The position numbers and the translations under genes were made by a program. Shown one piece after another: positions 1 through 8,592 of a stretch of 64,000 bases of DNA (the stretch's first letter is position 1; every line of letters starts with the position of its first letter). The DNA comes from Flavobacterium anhuiense (GTDB lineage: Bacteria > Bacteroidota > Bacteroidia > Flavobacteriales > Flavobacteriaceae), in the NCBI RefSeq assembly GCF_004151235.1, contig NZ_JUIV01000004.1:1-64000 (forward strand). Direction: 5' to 3'. The notes beneath the pieces are model-generated. The model worked only from the letters and a program-made list of their open reading frames with translations. It searched no databases and was not told where the DNA came from.

Positions 1-54
1 TTCAGCATTTGGCGCCTTTTTCAAAAGTTTTTTCATGCTTCCGAAATCTTCCAT
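1..54 (-). CDS. Possible 5' end of a leftward gene leaving the window
   Basis: An ATG at 54-52 opens 18 codons that run off the window edge; the peptide is lysine-rich (MEDFGSMKKLLKKAPNAE). The same frame stays open upstream through the hairpin at 98-166, so the true start cannot be fixed and the frame may be chance. No family was recognised. It would lie downstream of the FtsX-type gene on the same strand but beyond that gene's terminator. Confidence 0.25.
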   Translation of the reverse strand, partial: MEDFGSMKKLLKKAPNAE

Positions 55-97
55 TTTCCCAAACGCCTCTCCTGAAACCGCTTTCTTAGCCCCGATA

Positions 98-166
98 GGA
101 GCGGAAATCCTTTTTGGGCCGGGGTTCGGCCCAAAAAGATTGAAGCGCATAGCGGGAAAAAGCTCC
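98..166. repeat. Long structured palindrome (REP-like)
   Basis: Nested inverted repeats: TTTTTGGGCC (111-120) pairs with GGCCCAAAAA (128-137) round a 7-base loop. AATC/GATT extends the stem past one bulged C, and GGAGC (98-102) pairs with GCTCC (162-166). The unusually GC-rich core in an AT-rich genome suggests a dispersed REP-like element or a strong two-way terminator. Only one copy was seen here. Confidence 0.6.
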
Positions 167-349
167 CGATAAACATTAAAGATGGAATGATAAAGTTCCA
201 ATTACCAAACTTTGAATGCTTCGGCTCCGCTCAGCATGGCAAAATATACCTATATAATATTACAGGATGGTCTTCTGCATATATGCATAGAAAAAATAAA
301 CCCGACAGGTTTTGGAAAACTGTCGGGTCATTGTATTTAGTTCTATTAT
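167..349. other. Spacer before the FtsX-type gene's 3' end
   Basis: Apart from the terminator at 301-327 nothing convincing is seen. An 81-codon frame on the + strand crosses the terminator and part of the FtsX-type gene and is not believed. Confidence 0.5.
301..327 (-). terminator. Intrinsic terminator of the FtsX-type gene
   Basis: CCCGACAGG pairs with CTGTCGGG round an A/T-rich loop, and on the minus strand the stem is followed by TTTATTTTTT. It is one of five near-identical CCCGACAGG-type terminators in the window. Confidence 0.8.
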
Positions 350-1615
350 CTAATCGAAGCGGATGGCTTTTACTGGAGATATTTTCGTTATTATATATGA
401 AGGAATTAATAACACCAAAAAGCAGACAGTAATAGTTAGCAAGTTTAATAAGAGTATATAAATCCAATTCAGATAGACTGGAGCCTGATTCACATAATAA
501 TTTTCAGGATTGAGCTGGATTACTCCAAATTGCTGCTGGATCAATAGAATTGAAATGCCTATTAGATTTCCCCAGAACAATCCGCGCAGAATTAAGTAAA
601 AGGCGTTATACAAAAATATTTTACGGACTGACCAGTTATTTGCCCCCATCGATTTCAAAATTCCTATCATTTGGGTTCTTTCTAAAATAAGAACCAAGAG
701 TGCCACTACCATATTGATTGTAGCAACTAAAATCATAACCCCTAGAATGATGACGATATTAAAATCAAATAATTGAAGCCAGTCAAAAATATAACTATAT
801 TTTTCTACAATGGTTTTTGTATCGAGATTAGACGAAGTTGATTCGTAAATTTTATTCCCTACAGCTTTTATTTCATTAAAATCTTTGACAAAAATCTCAA
901 ATGCCCCAATTTGATCTTCATTCCATTTATTGATTCTCTGAATATGTCGAATGTCACCAATTATATAAGTAGCATCAAAATCTTGGAAACCTGAATTAAA
1001 TATAGCTGCAATTTTAAATCGGCGACTATTTGGCAGTTTGCCTTGTTCTTCTTTTATAAAAAAGGTATTGAACTCGTCTCCTATTTTCAAATTTAAGCGA
1101 TCTGCCAGAAATCTTGAGACAATAACATCTTCATTCAATGCTTTAGTAAAATCTGGCAATTTACCTTCTACAATATATTCTTTTATATTGTTCCAATCGT
1201 AATCTGCTCCAACTCCTTTGAAAATGATTCCTTCGAATGCATTTTCTGTTCTTATAATTCCAGCTTTACTTGCGACTGCCTGAATATGGCTAACTTCTGG
1301 AACCGTTTTAAAATTGGGATAGAAATCTTGTTTCTTCGAAATTGGTACTGTTGTAACTTCTGAATTATTATTATCATAATTAGAAATTATAATCTGACCA
1401 TTGAATGCCGAAACTTTGTCACGAATCTTTTTCTGTAAACCTATTCCTGTCGCCACGGAGACTATCATCATAATAATTCCAATTGCAATTGCAGAAATAG
1501 CAATTTTTATGATAGGCGCCGAAATACTGCTTTTATAATCTTTTGCAGTGATAAGTCTTTTGGCTATAAAATATTCTAAATTCAAATTATCAGTTTCTTT
1601 GGGTTGTTTAATCAT
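350..1615 (-). CDS. FtsX/LolCE-type ABC transporter permease
   Basis: This inner-membrane permease subunit is about 421 residues from the chosen start. It has an N-terminal membrane segment (roughly residues 30-55), a large periplasmic MacB-PCD-like domain, and three C-terminal membrane segments in the FtsX domain, where the run ERTQMIGILKSMGA matches the usual ERxxxIGxLRAxGA motif. LolC/LolE relatives move lipoproteins from the inner membrane to the periplasmic carrier. The frame is open 18 codons further upstream, but homologs as I recall them begin near the start used here. No ATPase partner lies beside it, so the ABC subunit must be elsewhere. The exact substrate is inferred. Confidence 0.85.
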   Translation of the reverse strand: MIKQPKETDNLNLEYFIAKRLITAKDYKSSISAPIIKIAISAIAIGIIMMIVSVATGIGLQKKIRDKVSAFNGQIIISNYDNNNSEVTTVPISKKQDFYPNFKTVPEVSHIQAVASKAGIIRTENAFEGIIFKGVGADYDWNNIKEYIVEGKLPDFTKALNEDVIVSRFLADRLNLKIGDEFNTFFIKEEQGKLPNSRRFKIAAIFNSGFQDFDATYIIGDIRHIQRINKWNEDQIGAFEIFVKDFNEIKAVGNKIYESTSSNLDTKTIVEKYSYIFDWLQLFDFNIVIILGVMILVATINMVVALLVLILERTQMIGILKSMGANNWSVRKIFLYNAFYLILRGLFWGNLIGISILLIQQQFGVIQLNPENYYVNQAPVYLNWIYILLLNLLTITVCFLVLLIPSYIITKISPVKAIRFD

Positions 1616-1683
1616 TCCTTTCTCAAAAGTACATCTTAAAAAGGAAAATTGAGATGTTCTTGCAAACAATTGCCTGTTTTGAT

Positions 1684-2178
1684 TTATAAAGGCAATTTCT
1701 TTTTCATTTCTTCTACTATATTATATGCCGCTGGACAAATTTCGACGTTTTTCAAAGTTAAGTTTGAAATCTGATAAAATTTGTTTCGATCTGTGTGTGG
1801 AAATTCTCGGCAGGCTTTTGGACGAACATCATAAATCATGCAATAGTTTTCATTATCCAAAAAAGTACAGGGAACACTTTTCAAAACATAATCTTTATCT
1901 TCATCAATTCGCAAATATTGATCAATAAATTGCTGTGGCTTTTGTCTAAAATGTTTTGAAATCCTCTCGATATCTGCCAAAGTAAATAATGGCCCCGTTG
2001 TTTTACAGCAGTTAGCACATTTTAAGCAATCCGTTTTCTTAAATTCAGCATCGTGCAAATCCTGCATAATGTAATCTAAATTTTTTGGCGGTTTCTTTTT
2101 AAGCTTATCGAAATACTTTTTATTCTCGTTATGCTTATCTTTGGCTAACTTACTTAAGTTATTTAAAATCTGTTTCAA
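1684..2178 (-). CDS. YkgJ-like cysteine-cluster protein
   Basis: A 164-residue soluble protein of the YkgJ/UPF0153 family. The clusters are CLKCANCC (C51, C54, C57, C58), a later PCTFL...YCMIY pair and ACREFPH, the typical pattern thought to bind zinc or an Fe-S centre. The N-terminal 45 residues are lysine-rich and probably helical. Its biochemical role is unknown. It lies 68 bases before the FtsX-type start on the same strand and may be cotranscribed with it. A good -7 box (TAATTTTG, 2209-2202) lies just upstream. Confidence 0.8.
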   Translation of the reverse strand: MKQILNNLSKLAKDKHNENKKYFDKLKKKPPKNLDYIMQDLHDAEFKKTDCLKCANCCKTTGPLFTLADIERISKHFRQKPQQFIDQYLRIDEDKDYVLKSVPCTFLDNENYCMIYDVRPKACREFPHTDRNKFYQISNLTLKNVEICPAAYNIVEEMKKKLPL

Positions 2179-2201
2179 GTTTAATATTTAAAGTTGATTT
2201 G

Positions 2202-2209
2202 CAAAATTA
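2202..2209 (-). promoter_or_regulatory. -7 promoter element before the YkgJ-like gene
   Basis: Read on the minus strand this is TAATTTTG, matching the Bacteroidota -7 consensus TAnnTTTG. It lies 24 bases before the start codon; no clear -33 box was found. Confidence 0.4.
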
Positions 2210-2250
2210 AACAACTTTGAACTTGAAACCTTAAACTTTGAACTAAAACA

Positions 2251-2958
2251 ATGAAAGATCTTTTTGGGAAAGCAATATTTGATTTTTACACCAAAAACTC
2301 GCCTGAAGATATTATCACCGAAACTTCGATTTCTGAAGAAGACGAAATGAGTGTTGAATATCTTTTCCGCACTTATAATGAAATGCCTAAAATTGAGCAA
2401 AAGGCTTTGCAATTAGCTAAAGGAAAAATATTAGATGTAGGATGTGGCGCGGGAAGTCACGCTTTATCATTGCAAAATGAACGCAGTCTAGATGTAACCG
2501 CCATCGATATTTCAGAAAAAGCAGTTGAAACCTGCCGTCTTAGAGGAATAAAAAATGCTAAAGTTGAAAATATTTTAGATTTTGAAGGAGAAAAATTTGA
2601 CACAATTTTACTTCTAATGAACGGAACAGGGATTTTTGGCCAGCTAAAAAACTGCAACAAATATTTATCTAAATTAAAATCCCTTTTAAATCCTGGTGGA
2701 CAAATTTTAATTGACAGTTCTGACATCATTTATATGTTTGATGAAGATGAAGACGGCGGAAAATGGATTCCGTCTGATAATGATTATTACGGTGAGCTTG
2801 TTTTTAACATTAGCTATAAAGGACAAAAAGAAGAACCTTTTGACTGGTTGTATTTGGATTATAATACGCTTCAAAATGCGGCAATTGCCAACGGTCTTAA
2901 CTGCGAGCTTATTCTCGAAGGAGAACATTACGATTACTTAGCTAAACTTTCCATTTAA
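2251..2958 (+). CDS. Class I SAM-dependent methyltransferase
   Basis: A 235-residue cytoplasmic Rossmann-fold methyltransferase. Motif I is ILDVGCGAGSHAL (about residues 65-77), an acidic residue in the run TAIDIS marks motif II, and DTILLLMNGTGIFG fits motif IV. The substrate cannot be told from sequence. It begins 72 bases from the divergent YkgJ-like gene and is followed after 16 bases by the DinB/YfiT gene, so the two probably form an operon. Confidence 0.85.
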   Translation: MKDLFGKAIFDFYTKNSPEDIITETSISEEDEMSVEYLFRTYNEMPKIEQKALQLAKGKILDVGCGAGSHALSLQNERSLDVTAIDISEKAVETCRLRGIKNAKVENILDFEGEKFDTILLLMNGTGIFGQLKNCNKYLSKLKSLLNPGGQILIDSSDIIYMFDEDEDGGKWIPSDNDYYGELVFNISYKGQKEEPFDWLYLDYNTLQNAAIANGLNCELILEGEHYDYLAKLSI

Positions 2959-2974
2959 AATAAACCATAAAACC

Positions 2975-3520
2975 ATGAATGAACTAGATTTAGACAAATT
3001 AAAATATCCTATAGGGAAATTTACAGCGCCAGAACAATATTCTACAGAATATCTTTCTGAAAAAATCAAAGAAATTGAAACTCTCCCTGAAAAACTAGCA
3101 AAAGAAACGATTCATTTAACCGACGAACAACTGGATACTCCTTATAGACCTGGCGGATGGACAGTAAGACAAGTTATTCATCATTGTGCCGAAAGCCATA
3201 TGAATTGCTATGTTCGCCTAAAATGGGCTTTAACAGAAAACAATCCTGTAATTAAGCCTTATGACGAAGTGCTTTGGTCTGAATTAAGCGACAATCTGAC
3301 AATGCCAATCCAACCAACTCTAGATCTATTAAAAGGACTTCATTTCAGATTAGGCTATATCATGCGAAGTTTATCAACATCTGATTTAGAAAAAACCTTT
3401 GTACATCCTGCTGATAATTCAGAAATCAAACTTAAAAGAATGATCGGAATGTATGCTTGGCACGGAAACCATCATTTGGCGCACATTACCACTTTGAAAA
3501 AATATAAAAATTGGAAATAA
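2975..3520 (+). CDS. DinB/YfiT family putative metal-dependent hydrolase
   Basis: A 181-residue four-helix DinB-fold protein resembling YfiT, a bacillithiol-transferase-like family. The putative metal ligands are in RQVIHHCAESH (first helix pair) and WHGNHHLAHI near the C terminus, the usual three-histidine site. PYRPGGWTVRQV is the family's entry motif. The thiol cofactor used in Bacteroidota is not certain, so the transferase role is inferred. It follows the methyltransferase closely and ends at the two-way terminator at 3566-3597. Confidence 0.8.
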   Translation: MNELDLDKLKYPIGKFTAPEQYSTEYLSEKIKEIETLPEKLAKETIHLTDEQLDTPYRPGGWTVRQVIHHCAESHMNCYVRLKWALTENNPVIKPYDEVLWSELSDNLTMPIQPTLDLLKGLHFRLGYIMRSLSTSDLEKTFVHPADNSEIKLKRMIGMYAWHGNHHLAHITTLKKYKNWK

Positions 3521-3565
3521 TAAAATCTGTTTACTTTTTACACAGTTTGTATACTTCCGTAAAAC

Positions 3566-3597
3566 AAAAAAATCTCTTCACATGAAGAGATTTTTTT
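3566..3597. terminator. Two-way terminator between yfiT-like gene and queE
   Basis: AATCTCTTCA and TGAAGAGATT form a hairpin flanked by A7 on the left and T7 on the right, so it can end transcripts from both converging genes. Confidence 0.85.
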
Positions 3598-3600
3598 GTT

Positions 3601-4233
3601 TTACGGAATATTAAGATATTTATGCGTTTGCAACGAAACTCTCCATTTTGGATTATTCATAACATAATCAACAATAAGCGGAGTCATTTCTTCTTTTTTG
3701 CTCCATTCTGGCTGAAGGAATAAAATTGCATTATCATTTACTAATTCTGCTTGCTCTTCGGCAAAAATAAAATCGTGTTTATTGTAAATGATCACCTTTA
3801 ACTCGTGAGCATTGTCATACACTGTTTGCGTTGGAAGCTTATTTTTTTTTGGTGAAAGACAAATCCAGTCCCAAGTTCCGGATAACGGAAAAGCGCCGGA
3901 AGTTTCAATATGCACTTTTAAATTTTTCTCTTTTAAACGTTCTGTCAAAAGCGTCATATCCCAAGACAAAGGTTCTCCGCCAGTTACAACAACTGTATCA
4001 GCGTATTTTGCAGCATTTTCAACAATTAAATCTACTTTCGTTGGAGGATGAATCTCGGCATTCCAGCTTTCTTTCACATCGCACCAATGACATCCCACAT
4101 CACATCCACCAATTCTAATAAAGTAAGCCGCTCTTCCTGTATGTGAACCCTCTCCTTGAATGGTATAAAATTCTTCCATCAAAGGAAGCATAGCTCCTTT
4201 ATTTACTTCTAATTGTATTTCTTTTGGTAACAT
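3601..4233 (-). CDS. queE: 7-carboxy-7-deazaguanine synthase QueE
   Basis: A radical-SAM enzyme of 210 residues that converts 6-carboxytetrahydropterin to 7-carboxy-7-deazaguanine in preQ0/queuosine synthesis. The Fe-S cysteines are C44, C48 and C51 in GGCDVGCHWCD, the CX3CX2C spacing of the family. YTIQGEG precedes them and TGGEPL (SAM-binding GGE motif) follows. Length and start agree with compact Bacteroidota QueE. The other queuosine gene in the window, queA, is 25 kb away. It has its own promoter, a -33 TTTG and -7 TATCTTTG, just upstream. Confidence 0.95.
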   Translation of the reverse strand: MLPKEIQLEVNKGAMLPLMEEFYTIQGEGSHTGRAAYFIRIGGCDVGCHWCDVKESWNAEIHPPTKVDLIVENAAKYADTVVVTGGEPLSWDMTLLTERLKEKNLKVHIETSGAFPLSGTWDWICLSPKKNKLPTQTVYDNAHELKVIIYNKHDFIFAEEQAELVNDNAILFLQPEWSKKEEMTPLIVDYVMNNPKWRVSLQTHKYLNIP

Positions 4234-4251
4234 TATACTATTTTAAGAGTG

Positions 4252-4280
4252 CAAAGATAGTCAATAATATACGGAACAAA
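4252..4280 (-). promoter_or_regulatory. Promoter of queE
   Basis: On the minus strand, TTTG (4280-4277), 17 bases, then TATCTTTG (4259-4252): a full Bacteroidota sigma-A-type promoter. The -7 box ends 18 bases before the queE start codon. Confidence 0.7.
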
Positions 4281-4309
4281 AAACCGATAGTTTTTTGAAC
4301 TATCGGTTT
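4281..4309 (-). terminator. Terminator of the exbB-to-TPR operon
   Basis: AAACCGATAG pairs with CTATCGGTTT round a 9-base loop, followed on the minus strand by TTTTG. It ends the long leftward operon and abuts the queE promoter. Confidence 0.8.
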
Positions 4310-4336
4310 CTTTTTATTCTCTTTAAAATCTTCTAA

Positions 4337-6004
4337 TTATTTTAAAGCTTTTATAGATTGTGTAGCATAAGAATTTGCAGGATCTAAAACCAAAGTTTTA
4401 TTGAAATATTCAATAGCTTTAGCTTTATCTGTATTAGCATAAGCTGCACCAATGCCGTTGTAAGCTTCAATAAATTTCTTAGTTACAGCTGGCTTAGCCA
4501 CTTCTTCTGCACCTTTAGCTGAAATTTTAGTAACATACTCTTCGTAGTTTTTAATGATCAAATCATCTTTGTCCAATAAAGAGTTGATTCTAGCTTTATA
4601 TAAATATGCTTCATCATAGCTAGGAGCTGTAGTTAAAATTTTATCAAAAACTGCATCTGCTTTTCCTAAAGCAACAGCATCACGGCTTTCTTTTGGTTTA
4701 CTAGCATTACCATAGTATAAAGAAATTCCATAATAAACACTGTCATCTAAGTAATTTTTAGACTCAGGGTTGTTTGCTCCAAGTTCAAAAATAGAAGCAG
4801 CTTGCGCATATTGCTTTTTACCGAATAATTCTTTTCCAAAATCTGCGAATTCTTCAACTACTAGAGGCTCTAATTCAATCGCTTTTTTGATATCTGCCAA
4901 ACCAGAGTCAAAAGCCGCTTGATTTACCGTACCATCAGCTCCAGTTCCCTTTTTAATTTTAGCTAAACCTAAGTAATAGTAATCTCTTCCGATAACTTTG
5001 TTTCCTGGAGCTTTAATAAAATCTTCAATAGATTTAATAGCCACATCAACGTTTCCGTTTTCGTAAGCGGCATATCCTAAATATCTGTAGATTCTTGGAT
5101 TTACTTTATCTTGTGCAATCATTTTGTTTGCAACAGTTTCTAACTGCTTGTAATCTTTTACCAAGATCAAGAAATCTGCGTGACGCATTTTAGAATCTAG
5201 AGAGTAATCTGTTAAACTTAAGTACTTCTCATAATTTGTAATTGCATTTTGCAAGTTAACTTTAGCAGTAGAAGGCTTGTTTCTTGCCCATTTGTAATAT
5301 GTTTCAGCAAGCTCTCTGTAAACTGGCCCGTAGTTAGCATCTAATGCGATAACTTCATTGAATGACTTAATTGCTTCGTCATAAGATTTAGCCCCTTTTA
5401 ATAAAACTCCTAATTGCATTTTCGCTCTCAACAAAGTATTGTCAGCAGTAAAAGCATCACGGTAAGCTTTATAAGCATCATTTTGGTTGTTTGCTCCGTA
5501 GTAAGCATCACCAATTGCTAATAATGCTTGTGCATTTTGAGGATCAACTAATAAAGCTCTTTTTAAAACTTCAGTAGCATTTTTATAATCTGGATTTTCA
5601 GAATTCATGTAAGCTCTAGCGATATAAATAAATTCATTTACATCTTTTTTCTTCATGTCTTTAGTTGCTAAAGCAAAATTAGCTTGAGCGGCTGCACTAT
5701 TCTTAGCATCAAGATCTAATTGTCCTAATCCAATATAGTTTAAGTTTTTCTTATCTGAAGCCTGTAATCCATTATTGTAATAGATTTTTGCAGAATCGAC
5801 AACAGATTGGTTTAAATAAACATTTCCTAAAACAAAATTTGCTTCCCCATCTGAAGGTTTACTCTTGATGATTGATTTAAGGATTGTTTTTGCTTTATCA
5901 AATTGCTCAGCATCAATTGCCTTCTTTGCTTGGTTGATATCTTGCGCTTTTGCCGCGGTAGCCGAAGCAACTAATGCAAGACTAAAAATTTTAAATTTAT
6001 TCAT
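4337..6004 (-). CDS. Secreted TPR-repeat protein
   Basis: A 555-residue periplasmic protein with a Sec signal peptide (MNKFKIFSLALVASATAAKA) followed almost entirely by tetratricopeptide repeats. Recurrent A-xx-Y-xx-A/F helices and phrases such as ALLAIGDAYYG, ALDANYGPVYRELAETYYKW and LVLDPANSYA are visible. TPR arrays are protein-docking scaffolds. As the last gene of the exbB-exbD-exbD-tonB operon, 16 bases after the PstS-like gene, it is likely an envelope partner of the energised TonB system. No enzymatic domain is seen. Confidence 0.85.
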   Translation of the reverse strand: MNKFKIFSLALVASATAAKAQDINQAKKAIDAEQFDKAKTILKSIIKSKPSDGEANFVLGNVYLNQSVVDSAKIYYNNGLQASDKKNLNYIGLGQLDLDAKNSAAAQANFALATKDMKKKDVNEFIYIARAYMNSENPDYKNATEVLKRALLVDPQNAQALLAIGDAYYGANNQNDAYKAYRDAFTADNTLLRAKMQLGVLLKGAKSYDEAIKSFNEVIALDANYGPVYRELAETYYKWARNKPSTAKVNLQNAITNYEKYLSLTDYSLDSKMRHADFLILVKDYKQLETVANKMIAQDKVNPRIYRYLGYAAYENGNVDVAIKSIEDFIKAPGNKVIGRDYYYLGLAKIKKGTGADGTVNQAAFDSGLADIKKAIELEPLVVEEFADFGKELFGKKQYAQAASIFELGANNPESKNYLDDSVYYGISLYYGNASKPKESRDAVALGKADAVFDKILTTAPSYDEAYLYKARINSLLDKDDLIIKNYEEYVTKISAKGAEEVAKPAVTKKFIEAYNGIGAAYANTDKAKAIEYFNKTLVLDPANSYATQSIKALK

Positions 6005-6020
6005 CTTTATTGTAATTAAT

Positions 6021-6944
6021 TTATTCTTTATCTTTTATAATTTCACTTCTAATCTTTAGTTTTCGTCCTGGAGTTTTATATGGCAGCAGTCCTGATTTTA
6101 AAACTATACGCTGTCCGATATCCCCTGCAATGAATGAAGCAAAGCCCATTCCAAGTCCTGAATAACCTTGACAATTGATAATAAACAAATCACGTGCCAA
6201 AGGATATTTTCCAATTTCTAAGTCATTTTGAGTAGGACTATAATATTCATTACTATTTAAGCCTTTAACATAAAGGACATTAATCTTATTAATCGTTTCA
6301 GTCATATCAGGTGTTGGCTGATAAAACCAATTTACACCAATAACACCAATCATTCCATCGTTTTCTGAAACAAATTTGATTACTTCATTATTTGTTTTAA
6401 ATGAGAAAACTCCTGTTTTAGGTATTTCATTCACCTTCGCTAATTCCTTCATGTAACGAACAGTGCTTGAATTAGGATTATCGAAAACTAGGCCTTTAAT
6501 TTTACCATCTGTTTTACCTTGCATGAAATCAATCACACTTTTCAACGCGATTAATGTATCATTATTGCTTTTGCTCGAAATAAAGGCAATAGCGTCATGA
6601 GCAAAAGGAGTTACCCTTGGCTTAATCTTGCTTTTGTCAAAACGAGCTACTTCTTCTGCAGTAAGATCCCGAGTCGTAATTGCAACTTTAGCTTTTTGAT
6701 TTAATAAATCATTAATTACTTCAGCTTCCGATTTTGGCTTAACCGTAATTTTTGCATTATAGTAAGTACCTTCAAAAACAGCAACCTGATCGTCTACAAT
6801 TTGCTTAACTGTTTCGTCAACCGCAATATCAAGTGATCCTTTCAAAATGGTCTCTTTTTCAGTTTCACTTTTGCTTTTTTGGTTGCACATGGCAAACAAA
6901 AAGACAAAAACAACCAAACCCAAAGCCTTACTATATTTCAACAT
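6021..6944 (-). CDS. PstS-like substrate-binding lipoprotein
   Basis: A 307-residue protein resembling phosphate-type periplasmic binding proteins. Its hydrophobic N terminus ends in LFAMC, giving a plausible lipidated Cys20 although the lipobox is not ideal. The body has the PBP-like order of these proteins, with KVAITTRDLTAEE, NPNSSTVRYMKEL and GMIGVIGVNW. No pstC, pstA or pstB lies nearby, so a classical phosphate importer is unlikely here. Its place between tonB and a TPR gene suggests a sensing or docking role in the Ton operon. That role is inferred. Confidence 0.75.
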   Translation of the reverse strand: MLKYSKALGLVVFVFLFAMCNQKSKSETEKETILKGSLDIAVDETVKQIVDDQVAVFEGTYYNAKITVKPKSEAEVINDLLNQKAKVAITTRDLTAEEVARFDKSKIKPRVTPFAHDAIAFISSKSNNDTLIALKSVIDFMQGKTDGKIKGLVFDNPNSSTVRYMKELAKVNEIPKTGVFSFKTNNEVIKFVSENDGMIGVIGVNWFYQPTPDMTETINKINVLYVKGLNSNEYYSPTQNDLEIGKYPLARDLFIINCQGYSGLGMGFASFIAGDIGQRIVLKSGLLPYKTPGRKLKIRSEIIKDKE

Positions 6945-6946
6945 AA

Positions 6947-7177
6947 TTATTCTTCTTTTGAATTAATTAATCTTAAAAATCTTATTCCCGAATACACAAT
7001 TAGCAATCCACCAAAGGCATATCTGTATTTCCATTCCATGTTTAGCGGAAGTTTTTCCCAAAACATAATCATTAAACCGAGCACAAGATAAATTAAAAAA
7101 AACAGTATTCCTAAAACAAGAAGAAATCGCTCTTTGAGCGATTTCTTCTGAATATTATTAAGCATATCTTTTAACAT
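6947..7177 (-). CDS. Small two-helix membrane protein in the Ton operon
   Basis: 76 residues with two predicted membrane helices (about residues 18-38 and 49-66) and charged ends. Its ATG overlaps the tonB stop as TAATG, implying translational coupling; a second ATG four codons in is an alternative start. Two bases separate it from the PstS-like gene. The family is not recognised. The tight packing makes it very likely real and part of the same complex or process as its neighbours. Confidence 0.7.
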   Translation of the reverse strand: MLKDMLNNIQKKSLKERFLLVLGILFFLIYLVLGLMIMFWEKLPLNMEWKYRYAFGGLLIVYSGIRFLRLINSKEE

Positions 7178-7977
7178 TATTCTGCAGATTGAATAGTAAT
7201 AGGAAGAGAGTATAATACCCTAACTTTTTTACCATTTTGCTCGCCGGGAGTCCATTTTGGACATTTTTTAAGAACACGAATTGCTTCTGCTCCTGTACCA
7301 TAACCGATATCTCTTAAAACTTTAATATCTGTTAATGACCCGTCTTTTTCAACTACAAACGTAACGTAAACTTTACCTTTTAAACCTTCTTCTTCTGGAG
7401 TTTTATAGTTGTTTCCTACGAATTTGTAGAATTTATCTATACCTCCTGGGAAATCTGGTTTTACTTCGATACCAGCTGTGTTATATACAGTGTTATCTTC
7501 TTGTACCACCTCTGCTACTGGTCCTTTTCCAACTGGCTCATCAACAGTTAAAACTGCATCTGGATCTCCTTTGATAGTCTCAGCACCAACTTTTTTGTCT
7601 TTTAAATCAACAATTTTTGGTGGGTCTTCAGTTACTTCTTCCGCTTTTGCAACCACAGGTTTAACGAATTTAACCTGATCCACTTTTGGTGGTGGTGGCG
7701 GTGGCGGTGGCATATTAGGCTTAACTTCCTCTTTTTTAGGAGGTAATTTTACCGCGGCCATCTTAACCTCTTTAACCTCTTCTTCTTCTGTAGAGTCTGG
7801 CAACAAACTCGCAATAAGAGGAGCAGCAACAGCAGCACTAAAGATAAGAGAACCAATAACAAGTGCTTTCACAGTTGTTTTTCCGTTTGATTTTCTCAGC
7901 TCGTATGCTCCATATATCTTATTACGTCCTTCGAATACGATATCAAGCCACTGATTTTTTATAATATCTAATTTCAT
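7177..7977 (-). CDS. tonB: Energy transducer TonB
   Basis: A 266-residue TonB that carries proton-motive energy from ExbB/ExbD to outer-membrane receptors. There is a cytoplasmic N terminus, one membrane helix (about residues 36-58), a Pro-rich periplasmic spacer with eight consecutive prolines near residue 90, and a C-terminal TonB domain. The latter contains PDFPGG, GKVYVTFVVEKDGSL and AIRVLKKCPKWTPGEQNGK, the Bacteroidota-type signature. It sits in the order exbB-exbD-exbD-tonB and overlaps the next gene by one base. Confidence 0.93.
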   Translation of the reverse strand: MKLDIIKNQWLDIVFEGRNKIYGAYELRKSNGKTTVKALVIGSLIFSAAVAAPLIASLLPDSTEEEEVKEVKMAAVKLPPKKEEVKPNMPPPPPPPPKVDQVKFVKPVVAKAEEVTEDPPKIVDLKDKKVGAETIKGDPDAVLTVDEPVGKGPVAEVVQEDNTVYNTAGIEVKPDFPGGIDKFYKFVGNNYKTPEEEGLKGKVYVTFVVEKDGSLTDIKVLRDIGYGTGAEAIRVLKKCPKWTPGEQNGKKVRVLYSLPITIQSAE

Positions 7978-8015
7978 ACTTCTTGATTTTTAAGTCGATA
8001 AAACTAAGATCGCTC

Positions 8016-8573
8016 TTATTTTTTATCTATCACTTTTGCTTCTTCTGGTGTAAACTCAGGAACAATCGCATACGTATCAACTCCAGTGATAGCCATTTCG
8101 TCCAAGATATCAACCAAATTACGATAATTTGATTTTTTAGTTGGTTTAATGATCACAATGATTCCGTTTTTAGGTTTCCCTAAAGCTGCAGAATAAGCCA
8201 AAACATTTTTCTTTTGTTTTAGTAATTCTCTACGAATACCATCTTTACCATATGCAATGTCTTTTGGTCCCACTTTTGGTGTTGCCAATAACCCCATATA
8301 GTAAACCATTTTATTATCGCCACCTAACATTACTGTCATAGTACGATTCTCGTCTACCTTAGTATCCTTAGCATCTTTTTCGTTATCATCTTTATTAGGC
8401 AATGATAAATCCATCGATTGAGGTTTTGACAACGAAGTAGTTAACATAAAGAATGTAATCAATAAGAATGCCAAATCCACCATCGCTGTTAAATCGACTT
8501 TCGAATTCTGCTTTTTACTTCTTACTTTACCACCTTTACCACCACCGCCGTCGCCGGTATTTAATTCAGCCAT
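8016..8573 (-). CDS. exbD: ExbD/TolR-type proton channel subunit (second copy)
   Basis: 185 residues: Gly/Lys-rich cytoplasmic start, one membrane helix carrying the conserved acidic residue in DLTAMVDLAFLLITFFML, and a periplasmic domain with PKNGIIVIIKPTKKSNY. The Asp in MVDLAF is the proton-path residue of the family. Two adjacent, divergent ExbD paralogs are a regular feature of Bacteroidota Ton operons and may form heteromeric channels. Confidence 0.92.
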   Translation of the reverse strand: MAELNTGDGGGGKGGKVRSKKQNSKVDLTAMVDLAFLLITFFMLTTSLSKPQSMDLSLPNKDDNEKDAKDTKVDENRTMTVMLGGDNKMVYYMGLLATPKVGPKDIAYGKDGIRRELLKQKKNVLAYSAALGKPKNGIIVIIKPTKKSNYRNLVDILDEMAITGVDTYAIVPEFTPEEAKVIDKK

Positions 8574-8592
8574 CTTAGTGTATATTTTTTAA

